Assembly (NCBI GenBank): GCA_964388305.1
Contig: CAYMAA010000003.1
Coordinates: forward strand, 1 to 37,242
DNA from: JAJQCI01 sp964388305
GTDB lineage: Bacteria; Bacillota; Clostridia; Lachnospirales; CAG-274
Reading direction: 5' to 3'
DNA: 37,242 nucleotides
Position numbers and translations under genes: made by a program. Below the pieces are notes generated by a model, which was not told the DNA's origin, did not search any database, and saw only the letters and a program-made list of their open reading frames with translations. Numbering within the stretch: position 1 is the first letter of the stretch; every line of letters starts with the position of its first letter. Below, in pieces: positions 32,915-37,242 of the stretch.

Positions 32915-33559
32915 ATGAATGTAGAAAAAATACTTAATATTCTTGACAAAACCTACCCCACCGAGGATAAATGCTACTTAAATTATGAAACACCGTGGCA
33001 GCTCCTTTTTGCCACAATTCTCTCTGCGCAATGCACAGATGACAGAGTAAATGCGGTAACAAAAACCCTTTTTGTAAAATACCCGGCTCTTTCGTCCTTT
33101 GCAAATGCGGATTTAGCGGAATTGGAGCAGGATATACGCTCCACAGGCTTTTATCATAATAAAGCAAAAAATATAAAAGCGGCGGCAAATGAGCTTATAA
33201 CAAAATTTAACGAAGAAATGCCCTCATCGGTAGAGGAGCTTACCTCTCTGCCCGGGGTCGGCAGAAAAACCGCCAATGTGGTACGCAGCCATATATTTAA
33301 CCTGCCAAGCATAGTGGTGGATACTCATGTAAAACGTATAAGCCAAAAATGGGGTTTTACCAAAAGCAATGACCCTGTTAAAATAGAGTTTGAGCTTATG
33401 AAAATACTTCCAAGGGAGCATTGGATAAGATATAACACACAGGTAATTGCCCACGGAAGAACAATTTGCAAGGCGCAAAAGCCAAACTGCCAAAGCTGTC
33501 CTTTCGCAGAAGAATGTGAGTATAACAGTAAAATAAACAAGGAGATACAGAATATATAA
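32915..33559 (+). CDS. nth: Endonuclease III
   Basis: Bifunctional DNA glycosylase/AP lyase removing oxidised pyrimidines. 214 residues. The helix-hairpin-helix LPGVGRKTANVV contains catalytic Lys118, and the catalytic Asp136 is in VVDTHVKR. The 4Fe-4S cluster ligands follow the expected C-x6-C-x2-C-x5-C pattern (Cys185, 192, 195, 201). GAGGA precedes the ATG. The stop codon overlaps the ybaK start by one base (TAATG), indicating coupled translation. Confidence 0.97.
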   Translation: MNVEKILNILDKTYPTEDKCYLNYETPWQLLFATILSAQCTDDRVNAVTKTLFVKYPALSSFANADLAELEQDIRSTGFYHNKAKNIKAAANELITKFNEEMPSSVEELTSLPGVGRKTANVVRSHIFNLPSIVVDTHVKRISQKWGFTKSNDPVKIEFELMKILPREHWIRYNTQVIAHGRTICKAQKPNCQSCPFAEECEYNSKINKEIQNI

Positions 33560-34035
33560 TGTCTAAAAAAATAAAAACAAACGCAATGCGTATGTTAGAC
33601 AAATTAAAAATAGAATACGAAATTAAAACATACAACTATGATGAGTCGGATCTTTCAGGCATAACCGCCGCCGCAAAAATGGGCGCAGACCCTAACTCCA
33701 TATTTAAAACACTTGTTTTAAGAGGTGAAAAAACAGGTATTTTGGTGTGCGTAATACCCGTAAACGGGGAGATTAATTTAAAAGCGCTTGCCAAAGCCGC
33801 AAAGGATAAGCGTGTGGAAATGATACACCTGAAAGAGCTTTTGAGTTTAACGGGGTATATAAGAGGCGGCTGTTCCCCAATAGGTATGAAAAAGCTGTAC
33901 CCCACGTTTATCGAAAAATCCTGCCTTAATTTTGATAAAATAGGTGTCAGCGGAGGTCAAAGAGGTGTGCAGATTATTTTAAACCCCTCAGACCTTATAA
34001 AAACCGTAAACGCACAGCTTTTTGAAAATAACTGA
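33559..34035 (+). CDS. ybaK: Cys-tRNA(Pro) deacylase YbaK
   Basis: Trans-editing enzyme that hydrolyses Cys-tRNA(Pro) mischarged by prolyl-tRNA synthetase. 158 residues of the YbaK/EbsC fold: KTNAMRMLDKLKIEYEIKTY, the conserved lysine in FKTLVLRG (matching E. coli KTLLV), VCVIPVNGEINLKALAKA, GYIRGGCSPIGMKK and a C-terminal GGQRGVQIILNPSDL. Overlaps nth by one base. The next gene begins 49 bases later with no clear promoter between. Confidence 0.95.
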   Translation: MSKKIKTNAMRMLDKLKIEYEIKTYNYDESDLSGITAAAKMGADPNSIFKTLVLRGEKTGILVCVIPVNGEINLKALAKAAKDKRVEMIHLKELLSLTGYIRGGCSPIGMKKLYPTFIEKSCLNFDKIGVSGGQRGVQIILNPSDLIKTVNAQLFENN

Positions 34036-34084
34036 CTGTATAAAAATTCACTTTTCGGTTACACTGCTTTTAAGAGGTGATACC

Positions 34085-34441
34085 ATGCGAGTGAATTTTT
34101 TTAAATCTGCGGCAATAGGCTTAATAACAGGCTTGGCAAACGGTCTTTTCGGTGCGGGCGGCGGCACAATACTTGTTCCCTCAATGGAACGCTTTTTAAA
34201 GGTACGTCCTCAAAAGGCACACGCCACGGCAATAGCCGTAATACTCCCTCTTTCTGTTGTAAGCGCGGTTTTTTATCTTCTCAAAGGCTCTCTTTTAAAA
34301 AATTATATTCTCTTTGCAAGCCTTGGAGGTGTTGCAGGCAGCTTTGCGGGCGCAACACTTCTTTCAAAACTCAGCGGCAAAACCCTTCACCGTATTTTCG
34401 GAGCATTTATGCTTGCTGCCGCAGTAAGGATGATTTTGTAA
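34085..34441 (+). CDS. Half-size TauE/SafE-family membrane protein (first copy)
   Basis: 118 residues, hydrophobic, about four membrane segments, with the family motif GLFGAGGGTILVPSM near residues 20-34. Normal TauE/SafE exporters are about 250 residues and contain two such halves in one chain; here each half is a separate gene. The ATG at 34085 follows GAGGTGAT; an in-frame ATG 21 codons earlier starts within ybaK. The stop overlaps the next ATG by one base. The substrate (sulfite, sulfonates or other organic anions in the family) is unknown. Confidence 0.85.
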   Translation: MRVNFFKSAAIGLITGLANGLFGAGGGTILVPSMERFLKVRPQKAHATAIAVILPLSVVSAVFYLLKGSLLKNYILFASLGGVAGSFAGATLLSKLSGKTLHRIFGAFMLAAAVRMIL

Positions 34442-34794
34442 TGTTTTTGATATTTCTCACACTAACAGGCTTTTTTGCAGGTATAATCAGCGGAATGGGT
34501 ATAGGCGGCGGCACTCTTCTGATTCCCGCTTTGACATTTTTGTTTGATGTAAACCAAATTTCCGCCCAGGGCATAAATCTTATTTACTTCATACCCACTG
34601 CCATAATTGCCCTGATAACCCATTCCAAAAATAAAAATATACAAACAGAGGTTTTAAAACCCCTCATACTCTTTGGCATAACAGGAGCAGTTTTTGGCAG
34701 CGCCATAGCTTTAAGCCTTAACCCCCGTATTTTAAAAAGGCTCTTTGGCGCATTTCTTTTCTTTATGGGAATAACCGAAATACTTAAAAAATAA
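34441..34794 (+). CDS. Half-size TauE/SafE-family membrane protein (second copy)
   Basis: 117 residues, hydrophobic, carrying its own copy of the family motif (GMGIGGGTLLIPAL near residues 18-31), then AQGINLIYFIPTAIIAL, and a C-terminal RLFGAFLFFMGITEI that parallels HRIFGAFMLAAAVRM in the upstream gene. Starts on the TAATG overlap with the first half, so both are made in step and probably form a heterodimer. A hairpin terminator follows directly. Confidence 0.85.
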   Translation: MFLIFLTLTGFFAGIISGMGIGGGTLLIPALTFLFDVNQISAQGINLIYFIPTAIIALITHSKNKNIQTEVLKPLILFGITGAVFGSAIALSLNPRILKRLFGAFLFFMGITEILKK

Positions 34795-34825
34795 CGCACC
34801 GCTGTATGCAACGGTGCGATTTATT
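34795..34825 (+). terminator. Terminator after the TauE/SafE pair
   Basis: CGCACCG (34795-34801) pairs with CGGTGCG (34812-34818), followed by ATTTATT. It lies between converging genes. Confidence 0.75.
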
Positions 34826-34829
34826 AGCC

Positions 34830-35348
34830 TTAATTATGCCTTTTCCCGCCCTTCTTTTTCACAGTACCGTCCTTGTGCTTTTTACCTTTCTTTTTCACAG
34901 CGCCGTCCTTGTGCTTTTTGCCCTTCTTTTTCACAGTACCGTTCTTGTGCTTTTTGCCCTTCTTTTCCTTAATTTCATCTCCCCACCTTTTAAGCCTGTT
35001 GCTGAAAAGCCTTCTGTCTATTTTGCTTTGAGCAATTTCATAAAGACTTGCCACATAAAGATAATTCATTTTTTTGTCCAGCTTAATTGCAAGCAAAACA
35101 TTGTTGTTAAACTTTTTAACAAGCTCAATGCTTTCAGGCTCCTTTGGGTTGCTTCCCACATAGTCAGGCTCTCTTATAATTGCAGGAATATGCTCTATAT
35201 ACTTAATACAGCTTAAATGCTTTCTTTTAAGCATATGCTCATAAAGTCCCTCGGAGCAGTATATTTCTGTTGTAGGCAGGCTTGTACCTGCAATTTTGTT
35301 TAGTTTGTCCGTCATTCTGCCAACAACGGTGAGTTTTTCTAAGTCCAT
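34830..35348 (-). CDS. PBECR-like nuclease-fold protein with Lys-rich repeat tail
   Basis: 172 residues. Residues about 5-122 resemble the PBECR domains (phage barnase/EndoU/colicin E5/RelE-like nucleases): HMLKRKHLSCIKYIEHIPAI, IREPDYVGSNPKEPESIELV, NVLLAIKLDKKMNYLYVASL. The histidines His38 and His44 and the basic C-terminal part could form an RNase-type active site, but catalysis is unproven. Residues 129-172 are 3.7 copies of a 12-residue Lys-rich unit (KKGKKHKDGTVK). No good ribosome site precedes the ATG, unlike nearly every neighbour. It lies 46 bases after hydG on the same strand without a visible terminator between them. No antitoxin-like gene is adjacent. Confidence 0.6.
   Translation of the reverse strand: MDLEKLTVVGRMTDKLNKIAGTSLPTTEIYCSEGLYEHMLKRKHLSCIKYIEHIPAIIREPDYVGSNPKEPESIELVKKFNNNVLLAIKLDKKMNYLYVASLYEIAQSKIDRRLFSNRLKRWGDEIKEKKGKKHKNGTVKKKGKKHKDGAVKKKGKKHKDGTVKKKGGKRHN
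34833..34964 (-). repeat. 36-bp tandem repeat coding the Lys-rich tail
   Basis: Three full 36-bp units (residues 129-140, 141-152, 153-164) and a diverged partial fourth (165-172). Units differ only by Asn/Asp and Thr/Ala changes, so the DNA is nearly identical between copies. Confidence 0.92.
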
Positions 35349-35394
35349 ATTCGTTTAAATCTTATTGTATGCTCAAATGTACGGCGCTTTTGTA

Positions 35395-36765
35395 TCAGAA
35401 GAATAAATCTCTTTCTCCTTCGTCCATTCTTTTAAGGTATTCCTTAACCTTTTCTTTGACCTTTTCGCTTTTAATGCTTGGAATTTTGCTTTCCGTAAGC
35501 TCCTTTGCCTTTGCCTTAAACCTGTCGTCGCCATAGTCTAAGGCATATTCCTTTAAGGTTAAAAGGGCATTTGGCAGGCATACGTTTTTAATGTTTCCGC
35601 TTTTGCATATACTCATAAACCTGTCGCCTGTTCTTCCGCTTCTGTAACAGGCAGTGCAAAAGCTGGGTACAAGTCCCTGCTCCATAAGCCAATAAATAAT
35701 ATCGTCCGCCGTTCTGCTGTCGTTTAATATAAACTGACTTCCGCCCTTTTCTCTTGCGGCATAACCCCCAACCTCAACGGAGGATCCTCCGCTTATTTGG
35801 GAAATGCCCCTCATAATAAGCTCTTTTCTCATTTCCTCGCTTTCCCTTGTGGAAATAATCATACCCGTAAAAGGCACCGCAATTCTTATAAGCGCCACAA
35901 GCCTTTTAAAGTCCTCGTCACTTACGGCGTAAGGAAAGCTCCTGTCCACTCCCTCGGCAGAGCATATTCTGGGTACGGATATTGTGTGAAAACCGCAGCC
36001 GAACTTCTCTTCCAAATGCTCATTGTGGAGCATAAGTCCCAAAATTTCATATTTGTAGTCGTAAAGACCAAATAAAACCCCTCCGCCAACATCGTCTATG
36101 CCGCCCTCCATTGCTCTGTCAAACGCAGTGGTGTGGTAGTAGTAGTCGCTTTTAGGCCCTGCCAAATGATACTGCTCATAAGCCTCTTTGTTGTAGGTTT
36201 CCTGAAAAAGTATGTATGTGCCAATGCCTATGTCCTTTAGCTTTTTGTAGTTTTCAACAGTGGTTGCGGCAATGTTTACATTCACTCTTCTAATCTCGCC
36301 GTTGCCCGTTTTCATATCGTAAATTGTTTTAATACATTCCAAAACGTATTCAATGGGGCAGTTTACAGGGTCCTCCCCTGCCTCTACCGCAAGCCTTTTG
36401 TGCCCCATGCTTTCAAGTATCCTTACCTCTTCTCTCACTTCGTCCATAGTAAGCTTTTTGCGGTTAAATTTGTTGTCGCACTTAAAACCGCAGTACTTGC
36501 ACCTGTTTACGCAATAATCGCTTATGTAGAGAGGAGCAAACATAACTATCCTATCTCCGTAAATATGCTCCTTTATCTTTCCTGCAATGTCAAATATCCT
36601 TTTCCGGTGCTTTTCATCGGTTGTGTTAATAAGCGCCGCAACCTCTTTGTGTGTAAGCCCCTCAAATGCCTCCGCTTTGTCCAAAATTTCATCAATCTCG
36701 GCATCTGTTGCCCTTATCTGCAAAAGCTCCTTTATATATCCGTCGTCAATAAAAAATTTTTCCAT
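35395..36765 (-). CDS. hydG: [FeFe]-hydrogenase maturation radical-SAM enzyme HydG
   Basis: Cleaves tyrosine to supply CO and cyanide for the H-cluster of [FeFe] hydrogenase. 456 residues. The radical-SAM motif is at Cys85, Cys89 and Cys92 (YCVNRCKYCGF), and the C-terminal auxiliary-cluster motif C-x2-C...C is at Cys370, Cys373 and Cys396 (FCTACYRSGRTGDRFM), which distinguishes HydG from ThiH and HydE. The ATG at 36765 is better spaced from GAGG than the GTG three codons upstream. It follows the TM1266-type gene. hydE, hydF and the hydrogenase gene are not in the window and may lie to the right or elsewhere. Confidence 0.95.
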   Translation of the reverse strand: MEKFFIDDGYIKELLQIRATDAEIDEILDKAEAFEGLTHKEVAALINTTDEKHRKRIFDIAGKIKEHIYGDRIVMFAPLYISDYCVNRCKYCGFKCDNKFNRKKLTMDEVREEVRILESMGHKRLAVEAGEDPVNCPIEYVLECIKTIYDMKTGNGEIRRVNVNIAATTVENYKKLKDIGIGTYILFQETYNKEAYEQYHLAGPKSDYYYHTTAFDRAMEGGIDDVGGGVLFGLYDYKYEILGLMLHNEHLEEKFGCGFHTISVPRICSAEGVDRSFPYAVSDEDFKRLVALIRIAVPFTGMIISTRESEEMRKELIMRGISQISGGSSVEVGGYAAREKGGSQFILNDSRTADDIIYWLMEQGLVPSFCTACYRSGRTGDRFMSICKSGNIKNVCLPNALLTLKEYALDYGDDRFKAKAKELTESKIPSIKSEKVKEKVKEYLKRMDEGERDLFF

Positions 36766-36778
36766 TTTCCTCACCTCG

Positions 36779-37033
36779 TCAGTTGTATTCTTTTTTGGAA
36801 AAAGCCGCCTTTACAATAACTCCGTCAATCTTTCCCAGCTTTCCCACAAATGCGTTTATAGCATTAAGCTCACCCACAACAGTCAGGCTTATAACAGCCA
36901 GCTCCCTTTCCGGCATGGGCAAACCCATTCTCCCTCTTATAATTTCATTGTATTCGGAAACCGCCTCGTTAAACCTTTGCTGCACCTTTGGCGGATTTTC
37001 CAAAATAGCTCCTATTACCGCAATTTTCACCAT
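36779..37033 (-). CDS. TM1266-type [FeFe]-hydrogenase system regulator
   Basis: 84 residues, small ACT-like ferredoxin-fold protein: MVKIAVIGAILENPPKVQQRFNE is cut here to its start MVKIAVIGAILENP, then GRMGLPMPERELAVISLTVVG split around MPERE, and a C-terminal GKIDGVIVKAAFSK. The family is consistently found beside hydE/F/G genes and called a putative regulator; its mechanism is not known. The ATG at 37033 has GAGGTGA five bases upstream. It lies 13 bases before hydG. Upstream is a leader with an intrinsic terminator. Confidence 0.9.
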   Translation of the reverse strand: MVKIAVIGAILENPPKVQQRFNEAVSEYNEIIRGRMGLPMPERELAVISLTVVGELNAINAFVGKLGKIDGVIVKAAFSKKEYN

Positions 37034-37047
37034 AATCGTCACCTCAT

Positions 37048-37130
37048 AAAAAAGCATACCAAAAAGGTATGCCTGCTAAATATATAACATCCTTTCAAAT
37101 CAGATAATAACCATCTTTTCCGTCAGGTAT
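37048..37130 (-). promoter_or_regulatory. Leader with terminator/antiterminator potential upstream of TM1266-hydG
   Basis: Terminator: GCATACC (37066-37072) and GGTATGC (37054-37060) with a TTTTT loop, then six T residues (37048-37053); the ribosome site GAGGTG starts two bases later. Alternative pairing: ATACCTG (37124-37130) with CAGGCAT (37069-37075), 6 of 7 pairs, overlaps the terminator's left arm and would block it. The layout is that of an attenuator or riboswitch; I do not recognise a known ligand class. Confidence 0.6.
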
Positions 37131-37143
37131 TCATATTACAATT

Positions 37144-37172
37144 ATTATATCATCAAAACGTATCCTTGTAAA
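37144..37172 (-). promoter_or_regulatory. Sigma-A promoter for the TM1266-hydG leader
   Basis: Minus-strand TTTACA (37167-37172) and TATAAT (37144-37149) with a 17-base spacer. The expected start is near 37137, so about 104 bases of leader precede the ATG. Confidence 0.8.
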
Positions 37173-37182
37173 GCACACCGCC

Positions 37183-37242
37183 TCACATTTTTTCAAAAAG
37201 AGCGGACTGTATGATTTTATTCATTTTTTCATAAGAATTAAA
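37183..37242 (-). CDS. Possible C-terminal tail of a gene entering from the right
   Basis: An open frame enters from the window edge and ends with a TGA at 37183-37185, encoding NKIIQSALFEKM as its last residues. It is too short to identify. It ends 11 bases upstream of the TM1266 promoter, which is a plausible gene boundary, but chance openness over 19 codons cannot be excluded. Confidence 0.35.
   Translation of the reverse strand, partial: FNSYEKMNKIIQSALFEKM

Noticed and set aside
34833..34964. CRISPR-like array in the 36-bp repeats
   Set aside because: The repeats are directly adjacent without spacers and encode an in-frame 12-residue protein repeat.
37080..37125. Tiny leader peptides (MVII and MLYI) in the TM1266 leader
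   Set aside because: Start and stop codons exist, but four-codon frames occur by chance and neither has a well-spaced ribosome site.

Overview
The window reads as a chromosomal segment of an anaerobic, endospore-forming member of the Clostridia (Bacillota). The evidence is an oxygen-sensitive class III ribonucleotide reductase (NrdD/NrdG), the [FeFe]-hydrogenase maturase HydG, a dipicolinate synthase subunit B, a SpoIID-family protein, the short HisG plus HisZ form of ATP phosphoribosyltransferase, strong GGAGG-type ribosome binding sites and many near-consensus sigma-A promoters with 17-bp spacers. No rRNA, tRNA, CRISPR array, insertion sequence or prophage is visible. Genus and species cannot be assigned from the sequence alone.

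Layout. 1-4562 (minus): HIT hydrolase, pth and mfd (mfd runs off the left edge) behind one promoter. 4699-5313: a small lipoprotein of unknown function. 5385-8229 (minus): nrdD-nrdG, with two NrdR-like boxes 31 bp apart at the promoter. 8343-11846 (plus): a GNAT acetyltransferase, an SLH/SpoIID lipoprotein and a CBS-pair protein. 11845-14013 (minus): dpaB and a ClC-type chloride transporter. 14038-17341 (minus): an aconitase-like hydratase and an SseB-like protein. 17338-25115 (minus): a compact histidine operon hisZ-G-D-B-H-A-F-I-E ending in an orphan ABC-type substrate-binding lipoprotein. It has a perfect TTGACA-17-TATAAT promoter and no room for a T-box. 25130-26301 (minus): DUF188 and TraX-like genes. 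26416-30754 (plus): an exported copper-amine-oxidase-N-like protein, yebC and an NhaC-type antiporter. 30755-31272: a structured non-coding region. 31206-34825 (plus): an exported C5-epimerase-like protein, nth, ybaK and two half-size TauE/SafE genes. 34830-37172 (minus): TM1266-type regulator, hydG and a PBECR-like protein with a Lys-rich repeat tail. The last 60 bases may hold the tail of another minus-strand gene.

Most genes are housekeeping or metabolic. The least explained material is non-coding. The 518-bp gap after the NhaC gene contains a candidate small RNA: an extended -10 promoter, a stem-loop displaying a C-rich loop, a second stem-loop and a T-run. It is followed by another terminator-like hairpin carrying the same 11-base motif and is bracketed by two copies of a conserved foldable element sharing an identical 19-base core. 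The leader of the TM1266-hydG unit contains an intrinsic terminator directly before the ribosome binding site and an upstream segment able to pair with the terminator's left arm, which suggests transcription attenuation of hydrogenase maturation genes. All functional assignments come from motif recognition by eye; no database search was run.
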